Of a stretch of DNA of 56,082 nt, positions 1-8,662 are shown piece after piece (position 1 is the stretch's first letter; each line of letters starts with the position of its first letter). A program made the translations under genes and the position numbers. This stretch comes from LC029 sp036676475 (GTDB lineage Bacteria > Bacillota > Bacilli > Aneurinibacillales > RAOX-1). The stretch spans positions 1-56,082 of the forward strand of contig JAKFCU010000072.1 in the NCBI GenBank assembly GCA_036676475.1, written 5' to 3'. The notes beneath the pieces were generated by a model. The model saw only the letters and a program-made list of their open reading frames with translations, had not been told where the DNA came from and made no database searches.

Positions 1-25
1 AAAAAACACCGTTGGTAGGTGTTTT
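1..25 (-). terminator. Terminator of the SRPBCC gene
   Basis: Inverted arms aaaacacc (3-10) and ggtgtttt (18-25) are followed, on the minus strand, by the run of T given by the A residues at 1-6. It lies just beyond the stop codon of the minus-strand gene that ends at 50. Confidence 0.6.
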
Positions 26-49
26 ATAGCTGCGGCTATATCAAACGGT

Positions 50-535
50 TTATATCTTTAGGTATTCGGCTAATTGATTGAAGGTTCCGGTAAATCCTTC
101 CTGTACCATCTCTTGTGAAGAAAAGAAGGTTTTGATTTCTTCCTCAGTCGGGGATACGGGAACCAGAATCGTTGTAAGTATGGTTTTTCCTTCGTCCTCG
201 ATGAACTTCATGGTATTCAGGGTTTCCAGAGGCCAATTTGCGTCAAAAGGTGCACGTACAATGTTACCTTCCTCATCAGAAAAGAAACTGGTGTAAACGA
301 TTTTCTCCGATGGAACAATTTCACTGTATACAAATTTAACCCACATGATGTCGCCGTCAGCAGGTTTCTGGCTGTAGTAAAAGACACCGCCCGGACGGAA
401 ATCTGCTTTTGCAACATGAAACGTCCATCCTTTTGGCCCCCACCAGTTCTGTAGATGTTCTGATTCGGTGAATGCCTTAAAGACAAGTTCTCGTGGAGCA
501 TTGAAAGTATGAGTGATTTCGATTTGAGTTGACAT
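50..535 (-). CDS. SRPBCC / AHSA1-like domain protein
   Basis: This 161-residue protein of the START/Bet v1-like fold resembles the activator-of-Hsp90-ATPase-1 family. The N-terminal beta strand (IEITHTFNAPRELVFKAFT) and the WWGPKGWT segment near residue 31 are characteristic. Family members bind hydrophobic ligands in a deep pocket, and most bacterial ones have no known ligand. I chose the ATG at 535 because GGAGG lies about eight bases upstream on the minus strand. An in-frame ATG at 565 would translate the ribosome site itself. It is a single gene with its own terminator, with no functional link to neighbours. The family is sure; the role is unknown. Confidence 0.85.
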   Translation of the reverse strand: MSTQIEITHTFNAPRELVFKAFTESEHLQNWWGPKGWTFHVAKADFRPGGVFYYSQKPADGDIMWVKFVYSEIVPSEKIVYTSFFSDEEGNIVRAPFDANWPLETLNTMKFIEDEGKTILTTILVPVSPTEEEIKTFFSSQEMVQEGFTGTFNQLAEYLKI

Positions 536-841
536 TGTGAATCCTCCAATAATTTTAGTTGTCATTTTATTTTTTTCCTAAATTATGAATGATGCAGTTG
601 CACATTACTGCGGCTACGCTGCTAGCCGGTTTCACGCTGTCACTTTCCTTGCAGCTGATCTTCATTATAAACACTGTCCTAAATATATGGAACCGGAAAA
701 AGCCTCTTGGAGACGGCCGTCTCCTTGAGGCATTTATTCTGCTTTTCACAGCTTACTTCAACTTTTTATTCTTTATGTAGAGAGTGATCAAGCTTCAAAG
801 CCTTACAGATAATCTTAGCGTTCAGTGGCATGCTTTGTAAA
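536..841. other. Intergenic stretch, no convincing gene
   Basis: An open frame on the plus strand (589-780, 63 codons, hydrophobic) has no ribosome site and resembles nothing I know. I see no hairpin or regulatory site that I can support. Confidence 0.4.
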
Positions 842-1363
842 TCATACTGAAAAGCGATTGATTTTTGTCAAGGTAACGATGTAAAACATACTGGTTATAA
901 AGGAAAAGCAAATGATGCTCCACAAGAATTTATCCCCAATCGGGATTTGAAACATGATAAAGAAAAAGGAAATATAGAATAGAAACGTTGTCAACTTTCC
1001 GAAAATATGGGCTGGAAGCGCCTTTTTCGCTTGAAACTGATAAATCGCTGAACCAATGATCATTCCCGCATCACGGATAAAGAAGGCAGCAGCGGCCCAC
1101 CAGCTGATCATGCCAGAGATGAGGAATGAGGCAAAAACCGAGATCATCATCAGCTTGTCAACCAGAGGATCGAGTATGATTCCCATTTTAGTCACCATAT
1201 TGTATTTCCGGGCTAGGTATCCATCTGCAATATCGGTTAATCCTGCCAAGAGAAGGACTACGAAAGCAAGTCCTTTATTGATTTCCAGATCAGAAAAGAA
1301 AACAATCAAATAGATGGGGATCAAAATGAATCTCCCGATGGTTAGGCTGTTGGGTAGGTTCAA
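842..1363 (-). CDS. CDP-alcohol phosphatidyltransferase, PgsA-like
   Basis: Membrane enzyme that moves a phosphatidyl group from CDP-diacylglycerol to an alcohol, most likely glycerol 3-phosphate (first step to phosphatidylglycerol). The 173 residues start with the PgsA-like MNLPNSLTIGRF and carry the complete family signature D-G-x2-A-R-x8-G-x3-D-x3-D (ADGYLAR, then GIILDPLVD), followed by several membrane helices. The start is a TTG at 1363 with AAAGGGGG upstream. It lies 15 bases downstream of the acyltransferase gene, so the two are probably co-transcribed and both belong to phospholipid synthesis. The length fits PgsA (about 180-190), but a housekeeping pgsA may be elsewhere, so I leave the symbol empty. 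Confidence 0.85.
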   Translation of the reverse strand: MNLPNSLTIGRFILIPIYLIVFFSDLEINKGLAFVVLLLAGLTDIADGYLARKYNMVTKMGIILDPLVDKLMMISVFASFLISGMISWWAAAAFFIRDAGMIIGSAIYQFQAKKALPAHIFGKLTTFLFYISFFFIMFQIPIGDKFLWSIICFSFITSMFYIVTLTKINRFSV

Positions 1364-1378
1364 ACCTATTTCCCCCTT

Positions 1379-2032
1379 TCAATTACACCTTTTATCATTA
1401 TACTGTAATGGAAAAATAGCTGGACAATAAAGGGTATTTACATATAAATGAAATAACGGGATAAATTGACCGAGTTCCCGGATTCGGTCCATAATCGACT
1501 GTGAAAGAACGGAATATTCCGACATGCCGAGATTAGCTGAAAAGATAAGTGGACCAATAATTACCTTTACCGATTGGCGCCATCCTTTTTTTACCCCTAT
1601 GAGTGCGATAGGAAGGATTGGTGCACCCGCTTTTAATCCCAAAAAGGCAATCCCTTTTTTAGGCTGAATCATTTCTCCATTTCTGCATCTTTGGCCTTCT
1701 GGAAAAATGCCAAATATCTCTCCGCGATGAATAACCTTTAGGGAATAGCGAACGGGACGAATGGCTATTCCGCTATCCCTATCCACGGGAATCGCATGAA
1801 GATTTTGAAAAATCCAGTTGGATAAACGAGTGCGAAACAATTCATGTTTAGCTAGAAAATGAATTTTTCTTTCAAATAAGCTGAAAAGGATAATGGGATC
1901 ATAGTTGCTGGTATGGTTTGCCGCCACAATAACAGGACCATCACTGGGTATATGCTCTAAACCGATAATATCCAAACGAAATTTAAAGAAAATCAATATC
2001 TTAGATATGACTCTTATAAACCGATAGAACAT
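1379..2032 (-). CDS. 1-acyl-glycerol-3-phosphate acyltransferase, PlsC-like
   Basis: Acylates lysophosphatidic acid to phosphatidic acid at the membrane. The 217-residue protein has the catalytic H-x4-D motif (NHTSNYD, residues about 40-46) and the glycerophosphate-binding FPEGQR motif near residue 110. The start at 2032 has AAGGAG seven bases upstream. The C-terminal 25 residues (after GQFIPL) look unlike other family members and may be non-native read-through after a small indel. It is first in a two-gene unit with the PgsA-like gene. Confidence 0.85.
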   Translation of the reverse strand: MFYRFIRVISKILIFFKFRLDIIGLEHIPSDGPVIVAANHTSNYDPIILFSLFERKIHFLAKHELFRTRLSNWIFQNLHAIPVDRDSGIAIRPVRYSLKVIHRGEIFGIFPEGQRCRNGEMIQPKKGIAFLGLKAGAPILPIALIGVKKGWRQSVKVIIGPLIFSANLGMSEYSVLSQSIMDRIRELGQFIPLFHLYVNTLYCPAIFPLQYNDKRCN

Positions 2033-2083
2033 CTCTTCTCCTTCTTTTTAGGATATGGTAACCTGCAATACTTTGTATGATTT

Positions 2084-2167
2084 TTAGGTAGGCTGCCCTA
2101 AATGAGGATTCGGAACGGCCTTTTTCATGGTGAGAACCCCTATCTTCCAGTCACTTTGCACGGTCAT
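2084..2167 (-). pseudogene. Possible 5-prime stub of a lost gene
   Basis: A 27-codon frame starts at 2167 with a strong AAGGAG ribosome site and begins MTVQSDWKIGVLTM, then ends quickly at 2084. WKIGVLT resembles the start of MogA/MoaB molybdopterin proteins, but thirteen residues are too few to decide. The rest of 2033-2634 is AT-rich and I see no other gene in it. Confidence 0.25.
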
Positions 2168-2634
2168 TTGTTATTTCTCCTTGAAATTCGAGTGCGCTGT
2201 AAAAGCATTAGATATATTTTCCTGATCCTGTATTTTTATGTTGCAGAAAATTGTCGAAAAATAAATTTTTATTTTTGAATAGGAATCGCCTTCTTAACTT
2301 CGTGCATTCAAAAAAAATTTCGATCATTATTTATTTCCTGCCCTAAAAGTATATTATAAAAATCCAAATGCCATCATATTAAAGTCGAATGTAATTAAAA
2401 AAGATGGATTGGTTGAAGTTATGAAACCCCTTTTTTTACAAAGTTTTTTGAAATCCCCCTTTGGAGTCATTATTCATTGCAAATGAGGAAAATATGTCAT
2501 GAACATATTTGACGAAGTCACAATCCAATTTATTCCTTTTAATTCTCCCCGGTTTTATTCAAAAGAAAAAAGCAAAAGAAATTACACACTCCTTTTAGAT
2601 AGGAAAGGGGATCAAGAATGAAAGGTAAAGTGAT

Positions 2635-4098
2635 ATGAAAAAAGTAATTTTGCTCCTTGTTGATTCCTTGATGCCAAACATTCTGGAAGATTGCGTGAGG
2701 CAAAGAACCGTTCCGGCACTTCAATTTCTAAAGGATAGGGGAAGGTATTGGTCCGACTGTGTTACTGTTTTTCCAACCATGACCGCGTCGGTGGACAGTT
2801 CCTTAGTAACAGGCGTCTATCCCCATATTCACCGCATTCCCGGATTAGTCTGGTACGATCCGGAAGAAAGAAAAATCGTCAATTATATCAACGGGTGGAA
2901 ATGCGTATATAAATTAGGCGTTTCCGATTGTGCAGAAAATGTACTTTATAACTTAAATGAAAAGCATTTAAGCAAAAAAGTGACTACCATATTCGAGGAA
3001 TTGGCAAGAAACGGGAGAACATCAGCATCGATTAATGCGATTGTCCATCGCGGAAATAAAAAGCATCGCGTTCATCTTCCTTTGGTTATGAATATGGCTA
3101 CACAATTTCGATTGGATCGGGAAATCTCCGGTCCGGATGTGTTGACCCTAGGCGCAATGGTGGAAAACGGAATGAATCGGGAAATTCCCTCTAATATGCA
3201 AGATTTTAGACACATGTTTGGAATTAATGATGCATTTGCTGTTCATGTGACGAAATCGTTAATCCAATCGATAAATCAACCTGATTTCATGTTGGTCTAC
3301 CTTCCCGATAATGATCATGAGGTGCATAAACAAAACCCTGATCATGCTGAGGAAGCTCTGATTCGGGTAGACCGGCACATTCAGGAAATATTGAACGCTT
3401 TTGATTCCTGGGATGATGCTTTGCATCAGTGCGTCTTCATTGTAACGAGCGATCATGGTCAAACCCGGATCGGGAAGGAGCAGGAATTCAATATTGATCT
3501 GGATGTGGTGCTGAAAGAATTTCGTGTTCTCCAACTCGGAGACGATGTAAACGATCATGAAATAGTCGTATGCAATAATGAGCGGATGGCTTATATCCAT
3601 CCATTGAAATTGGATCAAAAACAGAAAATCGTACGGCAGCTTTTGTCCGAATCCCGGATCGACTTGATAGCCTGGAAAAAAGACAAAGGGGTTTTGGTTA
3701 AAGAAGGGGGATCAGGCCGGGAAATTTATTTTGAACCTAGTGGACCGTATAAAGATATCTATGGATTGACATGGGACATTACTGGAGAATGGATTGTTTT
3801 GGACTTGTTGGAACAAAAGGGGGTTCTGCAGTATGGAGATTATCCCGATGTTCTCTCCCGATTATATGGAGCCCTGTATTCCCAAGACCTTCCCATGATT
3901 GTCATTACCGCCCGTCCCAGATATGAGTTCAAAAGCAGGTATTATCCAATGCATTTAAATGGGGGCAGCCATGGTTCCTTACACAAGTTCGATTCGATGA
4001 TCCCTCTAATTGTTGCGGGTACTGAGTTGCCAATCAACCAACCGCCGCGGCTAATCGATTTGAAAAACTATATTGTAAAGCTATTAACATCAGAATAG
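2635..4098 (+). CDS. Alkaline phosphatase superfamily phosphodiesterase
   Basis: A 487-residue enzyme of the type I phosphodiesterase/nucleotide pyrophosphatase group. Metal-binding and catalytic positions are recognisable: D10 in LLLVDS, the nucleophile threonine T50 in FPTMTASVD, an Asp/His pair in LPDNDHEVHK, a second in TSDHGQT, and the last histidine in NGGSHGS. These are the elements of a two-zinc site. No signal peptide is visible, so it is probably cytoplasmic. The substrate is unknown; phosphodiesters or phosphonates are possible. The start has AAAGG about nine bases upstream. It has a single-gene layout with a strong hairpin downstream. Confidence 0.85.
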   Translation: MKKVILLLVDSLMPNILEDCVRQRTVPALQFLKDRGRYWSDCVTVFPTMTASVDSSLVTGVYPHIHRIPGLVWYDPEERKIVNYINGWKCVYKLGVSDCAENVLYNLNEKHLSKKVTTIFEELARNGRTSASINAIVHRGNKKHRVHLPLVMNMATQFRLDREISGPDVLTLGAMVENGMNREIPSNMQDFRHMFGINDAFAVHVTKSLIQSINQPDFMLVYLPDNDHEVHKQNPDHAEEALIRVDRHIQEILNAFDSWDDALHQCVFIVTSDHGQTRIGKEQEFNIDLDVVLKEFRVLQLGDDVNDHEIVVCNNERMAYIHPLKLDQKQKIVRQLLSESRIDLIAWKKDKGVLVKEGGSGREIYFEPSGPYKDIYGLTWDITGEWIVLDLLEQKGVLQYGDYPDVLSRLYGALYSQDLPMIVITARPRYEFKSRYYPMHLNGGSHGSLHKFDSMIPLIVAGTELPINQPPRLIDLKNYIVKLLTSE

Positions 4099-4172
4099 GT
4101 TTATCACGTTCTGTTTGTTTTATTTATGAAAAAAAGAGACAGTCATGTACTGATCATGTTTTGAAAAAATAG

Positions 4173-4210
4173 AACAGGTTGCAACGATTGGATTGTGCAA
4201 CCTGTTTTTT
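4173..4210. terminator. Bidirectional terminator
   Basis: Arms of 11 bp, aacaggttgca (4173-4183) and tgcaacctgtt (4196-4206), with T residues after on the plus strand and A-rich sequence before. It ends the phosphodiesterase gene and lies at the end of the minus-strand lipid-kinase remnant. Confidence 0.8.
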
Positions 4211-4539
4211 ATTTGGGGGAAAAGACCTGAAGATGGAGAGGAATGATTTGAAATTCCATTTCTGTTACCTTTGCTTGATCTCCATCTAGATTAAGAGCCA
4301 TTTGCTCGGGAAAATAAGCTTCCAAAGATATCACCGCCAGCTATAAAGATAGCATTCCATTTTTCCGTACAAGCTTTTCTTATTATTGTCTCTATCTCCA
4401 TTTGATCCGTTGCTTTAAGTTCAATTTTATAGCCACGGTTTGAAAGCTTATCCCATAATAATGGAAACTGACGATGCCTTTTTCTTTTTCCTGACTGTGG
4501 GTTGTAAATGAATAGTGTCTGTTTGGCATTTTGCTTCAT
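4209..4539 (-). pseudogene. Deleted remnant of a diacylglycerol-kinase-like gene
   Basis: The N-terminal part (82 codons from 4539) has the lipid-kinase start LFIYNPQSGK and the nucleotide-binding AGGD, then breaks off. In a different frame the sequence from about 4310 to 4209 reads ALNLDGDQAKVTEMEF and ends HLQVFSPK, which is the usual C-terminus of DagK/YegS-like kinases. The roughly 180 residues between are missing, and the two ends are joined out of frame. The start has an intact AGGTG-type site. An intact paralogue reads away on the other strand from 4682, so this looks like the loss of one member of a pair. Confidence 0.75.
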
Positions 4540-4681
4540 ATGATCACCTCTTGGATGGTGCCTTTTAATATGCTCTTTCCTCCGGAATTTACTGAGGGTT
4601 TCATCAAACAGGTTTAAATTGAAATCATTTAGTCAAAAACTAGTATCATTGGGCAAAATATTTTTTATGTCAGGTGCAAAA

Positions 4682-5569
4682 ATGATCCGATTTATTGTTA
4701 ATCCGATGTCTGCCAGCGGACGCGGCAAAAAAATATGGCTTCAAGTAGAGGACACTTTAAAGCAAAAAAATCTGAACTATACGGTACAATTCACTAATTA
4801 TCCGAAACATGGGATATCTCTTGCAAAAGAAGCAGTAAAAGATCCTACGGTACAAGCCATTGTAGCCGTAGGAGGAGACGGAACAGTACATGAAGCAGCC
4901 CAGGCACTGATCGGAACCGACATTCCCCTCGGGTTCATTCCGGCCGGATCCGGCAATGATTTCGCGAGGGCATTGAATATATCCATAGACAGTGCCAAAG
5001 CACTGGAAAGGATACTTCAATTTCGCCCCTTTAAAATAGATATTGCGAAAATTAATCATAAATACTTCGTGAACGGGGCAGGTATCGGGTTTGATGGTGC
5101 AGTTGCCAAAATGACCAATGAATCCAATATGAAAATATGGCTGAATCGCATGAAGTTAGGGCGGTTCGCTTATTTGGCAAGCGCCTTGAGGCTCCTTTGT
5201 ACCTTCCGTCCGACGGATCTGATCCTAACAACCGATGATAGAAGCCACTTTTTTTCTAACGTATGGTTGATCGCTGTGACGAACATCCCGTTTTATGGAG
5301 GGGGAATGAAGGTTTGTCCGGCAGCTGTATATGACGATGGACTGCTTGATATCTGTATTGTCAGAAATGTGAACCGGGTTCAATTTTTGCGAAGCCTTTC
5401 CAAAATATTCTATGGAAAACATGCCACAGACCCCAGGATCGTTTTTATGAAAGCTCAAAAAATCGCTGTTCAATCCAAAGATTTTCTTTTTGTACACACG
5501 GATGGCGAATCTGACCAATCTACGCCTATTCAAATAAAGGTTGAGAAACAAGCGCTGAATGTCCTCTAA
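4682..5569 (+). CDS. Diacylglycerol kinase-family lipid kinase
   Basis: Phosphorylates diacylglycerol or a similar lipid with ATP on the cytoplasmic face of the membrane, returning it to phospholipid synthesis. The 295-residue protein has NPMSASGRG near the N-terminus, the GGDGTVHE nucleotide loop, GFIPAGSGNDFAR, and the C-terminal HTDGES element, so it is full length. I place the start at 4682 because AGGTG lies five bases before it. The in-frame ATG at 4619 would add 21 non-conserved residues. Its divergent neighbour is the deleted remnant of a paralogue. DagK, YegS and BmrU-type proteins cannot be told apart here. Confidence 0.85.
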   Translation: MIRFIVNPMSASGRGKKIWLQVEDTLKQKNLNYTVQFTNYPKHGISLAKEAVKDPTVQAIVAVGGDGTVHEAAQALIGTDIPLGFIPAGSGNDFARALNISIDSAKALERILQFRPFKIDIAKINHKYFVNGAGIGFDGAVAKMTNESNMKIWLNRMKLGRFAYLASALRLLCTFRPTDLILTTDDRSHFFSNVWLIAVTNIPFYGGGMKVCPAAVYDDGLLDICIVRNVNRVQFLRSLSKIFYGKHATDPRIVFMKAQKIAVQSKDFLFVHTDGESDQSTPIQIKVEKQALNVL

Positions 5570-5629
5570 AATATGAGGAATGATAAAATCGTTTGAGCAT
5601 TTGTGTTATCTAGCCAAACGGTTTTTCGT

Positions 5630-6668
5630 TCAAGCCATAGGAACTTGGGGTATGATTCGGCCTTCAATTCGCCCAAAAATGTCTTCCAGATCCGTTCCGG
5701 TGATGGTAAGACCATGATTCTTTCGCCGGATCTTCTTCCTGGCTGATCAATTCCGCCACCGTCTCGGCTAATTCCATGGTGCCGCAAGGATAGTTGATTT
5801 CCGTTGCCTTTACGCCATCCATCCAGGCATGGATATGAACGATAGCACCGACTTTCGGATGCTCTTTATAGATCATCCAATGTTCAATGGCATCGACCGA
5901 GGCACGTTTCGGATTTACATCTGAAGGTACACTTAAGAGCATCCTATTGCGTTCTTCATCATAGTCTTTGATCAGGAGCATATCTTCCCCAACTGTCATA
6001 AAATTGGATTTATCCACGCCGCTGGCACTCATCCAAAAACTTTGGCGATCCCGGCGGTTGCTGAGATTTCCGTAGCTTAACCCTCCCACGCCAAACAGTT
6101 TTTTCAAATGCTTCCAATCGCGAGAAGTTAAATACTCGTGAATTGGGAAAGGAGCCGGGAGCAAATTCAGGCGATCTAATCTCTTGCCAGCCCAGGATAG
6201 TTTTTTTGTGATTTCATCCCCATTCCAAAATTCTTGGGGAAGGTCTGTTTGAAATTCATTGTCGATCACGAGTCGCGCAGAAGCCACCGGTTCAAGCCTC
6301 TGGTAAATTCGTGAAAATAAATCTTCCTGGTCACCAAGCGAATAAGCGATCTTATACCATCCTTGTTCAGGAGTGATGAAATAAAAATTCGTGCATGCCT
6401 TCTCGTGACAAATATAGACCAGGTGATTGGCTAAAGACCTGATAAGAAAGGGGTAAGCTGCTTTTAATATGTCCTCTGGCGTTTCATCCGCCTCAAGAAT
6501 GGATACAACAAACGTTGCTTGTGCTTTTCTGCGGAAGGGTCGAGGTGTTTCCGCATGGATAAAGTTAAGAACTAAGCTAATATCATTCTCATTTGTGTTT
6601 TCGCGAAAGCGATGGGTGATAAGGGGGGATAAATTTAATTTCCCTTCAGCCATGAGTTCAATAGCCAT
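5630..6668 (-). pseudogene. Class II aldolase/adducin domain protein, frameshifted near its end
   Basis: The long frame (6668 to about 5720) has an unassigned N-terminal region of roughly 190 residues, then a class II aldolase/adducin domain: GGLSYGNLSNR, SASGVDKSN, and the metal-site IVHIHAWMDG. After DPAKES the frame runs into unrelated residues and stops at 5664. One frame over, the sequence reads NHGLTITGTDLEDIF and ends IIPQVPMA with a stop at 5630-5632, which is the normal end of this family. A small deletion around 5718-5726 would explain it. The missing part includes the third metal histidine (NHG). I chose the ATG at 6668 (GAGGG eight bases before); an ATG at 6683 is possible. It may be inactive. 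Confidence 0.75.
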
Positions 6669-6758
6669 TTGATGGGCCCTCATTTTTTTTTTATTCTCAA
6701 TGCGGAAAAGAAACACTTCCGTAGGATCCTGAAGAGATCTGAAAAGGGAGGAATTATA

Positions 6759-7250
6759 TTGTTGACACAAATCGTCAGATCCATCCCCAATTTGTTTACG
6801 CTTGGGAATCTATTGAGCGGAGTCCTATCCATTACCTTTTCCATGAATGGATACTTGGGAGCTGCTGGCTCAGTTATTTTTTTATCGGCATTTTTTGATT
6901 TATTTGACGGTCGCCTTGCAAGGAGACTTGATGTTGACAGTCGACTCGGTGTTGAGTTGGATTCTTTAGCTGATATCGTGAGCTTTGGCGTTGCTCCAGC
7001 CATATTATTCCATTCCGTAGCTGATCCTTTATTAGTTACCGACATTGCTTTTTTTCTGTATCCAGCCATGGGGGCATTACGGCTTGCTCGATTTAACGCC
7101 AATCCTACCAGAGGTTACTTCATAGGGCTTCCGATACCCATTGCCGGATTACTTCTAGCCCTTATGGGGATGTTTGGGTATGGTAACCCTTATCTTACTA
7201 TTTTTCTGGCTATTCTTATGGTTAGCCCTTTTAAAATAAAAAAGATCTAG
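6759..7250 (+). CDS. pssA: CDP-diacylglycerol-serine O-phosphatidyltransferase
   Basis: Makes phosphatidylserine from CDP-diacylglycerol and serine, the precursor of phosphatidylethanolamine. The protein opens with RSIPNLFTLGNLLSG, typical of Gram-positive PssA, and carries the full D-G-x2-A-R-x8-G-x3-D-x3-D motif (FDGRLAR, then GVELDSLAD), followed by membrane helices. About 163 residues is slightly short of the usual 170-180, and the last residues (SPFKIKKI) may be shifted. The start is TTG at 6759 with GGGAGG seven bases before; an adjacent TTG is equally possible. No psd gene adjoins it. It diverges from the broken aldolase gene. Confidence 0.85.
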   Translation: MLTQIVRSIPNLFTLGNLLSGVLSITFSMNGYLGAAGSVIFLSAFFDLFDGRLARRLDVDSRLGVELDSLADIVSFGVAPAILFHSVADPLLVTDIAFFLYPAMGALRLARFNANPTRGYFIGLPIPIAGLLLALMGMFGYGNPYLTIFLAILMVSPFKIKKI

Positions 7251-7327
7251 AAAAGAAGAATCGCACGAGATTGGAGAACGTGGAATGCGAACATGATAAG
7301 GATAAACCGTTTAGTGATGGATCATAA

Positions 7328-7364
7328 ATAAGCGTCCGACAAATGAATTTTGACGGACGCTTAT
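7328..7364. terminator. Bidirectional terminator between convergent genes
   Basis: Arms ataagcgtccg (7328-7338) and cggacgcttat (7354-7364) form an 11-bp stem between the convergent pssA and DedA genes. The T runs are weak. Confidence 0.6.
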
Positions 7365-7393
7365 GCATTTCTTGTCAGTGGCAATGCGATCTT

Positions 7394-7978
7394 TCAACTT
7401 CTGCCCTTTTGGTGAATTTTGTGACGTCGAAACTGAACCAAAACCATTATGAGAATAATAAATCCCACGCTGATATAAATATAACTTTGATACATTTGGA
7501 ATAGCTCAATCACAACTTTGGGATCTCCTTTATAGATTTGGCCCAGAAATAACAGGGCAAATGACCAAAAACAAACACCCACAAAGGTGAAAAGTCCGTA
7601 CTTCCATACTTTTACTGCACTCATCCCTGCAACATAGGAAATGTAGCCAATCCCTAAAAATCGTGTCAGGACAATGCTCCATTCCCCATATTTATGAAAC
7701 CAATGCTGTGCCCTCTTCATTTTCCGTTCAAACCGATGTTGCATCTTCTTCTGAAATTTAAATCCAAGCCAATAGGGAATGAAACTGAAAACACTATATG
7801 TCAAACTCATCCCTATGGCCAATCCTAAGATTTCGTTGATTTGAGGGGATAATAAATATCCATAGGTTATGACCGCCATGATTCCAGGAAACGGAATAGA
7901 ACACCCCTCAATAGCCATAATCAAAAACAGAGGAATAATTCCCATATGGTGGAACCAATTGAACCATTCTTGCAGCAT
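7394..7978 (-). CDS. DedA family membrane protein
   Basis: Integral membrane protein of 194 residues from the DedA/VTT (SNARE-associated) family, whose members act as lipid scramblases or transporters and support membrane potential and envelope stability. Visible marks are the re-entrant segment near the N-terminus (GCSIPFPG, where EGxxxPxPG is usual), the F-x3-R-F-x-G-type segment VLTRFLGIGYISYVAGMS, and four to five hydrophobic helices. The length fits the family. Single gene. The exact lipid substrate cannot be told. Confidence 0.85.
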   Translation of the reverse strand: MLQEWFNWFHHMGIIPLFLIMAIEGCSIPFPGIMAVITYGYLLSPQINEILGLAIGMSLTYSVFSFIPYWLGFKFQKKMQHRFERKMKRAQHWFHKYGEWSIVLTRFLGIGYISYVAGMSAVKVWKYGLFTFVGVCFWSFALLFLGQIYKGDPKVVIELFQMYQSYIYISVGFIILIMVLVQFRRHKIHQKGRS

Positions 7979-8429
7979 CCTGATTCACCCTTTCCATGAT
8001 TAGGATATGATAAAATCTGCATGTTCATTTATTTATCAATCAAAATTCAAGCAAATTGTTTCACCTTTGGATTGACGTAGTAAAGAATGTCTTGGACAAA
8101 ATGGTTCAATACGGGGATTTTAATGTAGGGATAAATATGCTCAATCGATTGTAGCTACGATCGAAGGGGCAATTTTACTTAAAAAAAGCGGAAGGGACAT
8201 CCAGATTTTTAAAAATATAATGGATGTCCTTCGAATTCAATTACAGCTAGGTACATAGGATAACATCAGGCCTCGGCGGTTACAGGAGTTGAGCAATAGG
8301 TATGCGAAATGTGAAATCCTTTGCTTTTGAGTATACGGAATTCAATAATATCGATGGAAACAGTGATACTCTTCTGAATGGATATAAAAATAGACATGAT
8401 TAAAATAATAAAGCGGCCAGGAGGAACAA
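7979..8429. other. Intergenic stretch with one hairpin
   Basis: No supported gene. A near-perfect inverted repeat (gaagggacatcca at 8191-8203, tggatgtccttc at 8221-8232, one bulged base) could be an orphaned terminator. Short frames around 8298-8401 have no known relatives. Confidence 0.4.
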
Positions 8430-8591
8430 ATGTCAGATAAATTAGAGAGACTGATCCAAGCTGTAAGGAAAAAATGGGTTCCGGAATTCCAACTGCAAAG
8501 GTTTGAGGATAGCCCATGGAATCCCATGCGGAAACCTCTTAAAGAATCGAAGGGTGTCCTCATTGGAACGGGAGGAATCTATGTTTTTTAG
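8430..8591 (+). pseudogene. N-terminal stub of a glycine/D-proline reductase selenoprotein-B-like protein
   Basis: A 53-codon frame with an excellent ribosome site (AGGAGG, spacing 6) contains SPWNPMRKPLKESKGVLIG and TGGIY. In the glycine/sarcosine/betaine/D-proline reductase B-subunit family the segment P-W-x-P-L-x-K-P-L-x-E-S-x-V-A-L-V-T-T-G-G sits close to the N-terminus. Here the frame ends at a TAG directly afterwards and nothing downstream continues the family. It is a truncated relic. TAG is not a selenocysteine codon. Confidence 0.5.
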
Positions 8592-8662
8592 ATCTCATAG
8601 TGTAAAAGAACGAGAGAATGGTTATTTTGTATAAGGTATAATTTTCCTTTAGGAGGATACCA

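Noticed and set aside
589..780. 63-codon hydrophobic frame on the plus strand
   Set aside because: No ribosome site, no known relatives, and an equally long frame on the opposite strand; too weak to call a gene.
8589..8591. Stop of the reductase-like stub read as a recoded residue
   Set aside because: The codon is TAG, the family continues with unrelated conserved sequence that is absent here, and no pyrrolysine genes are visible.
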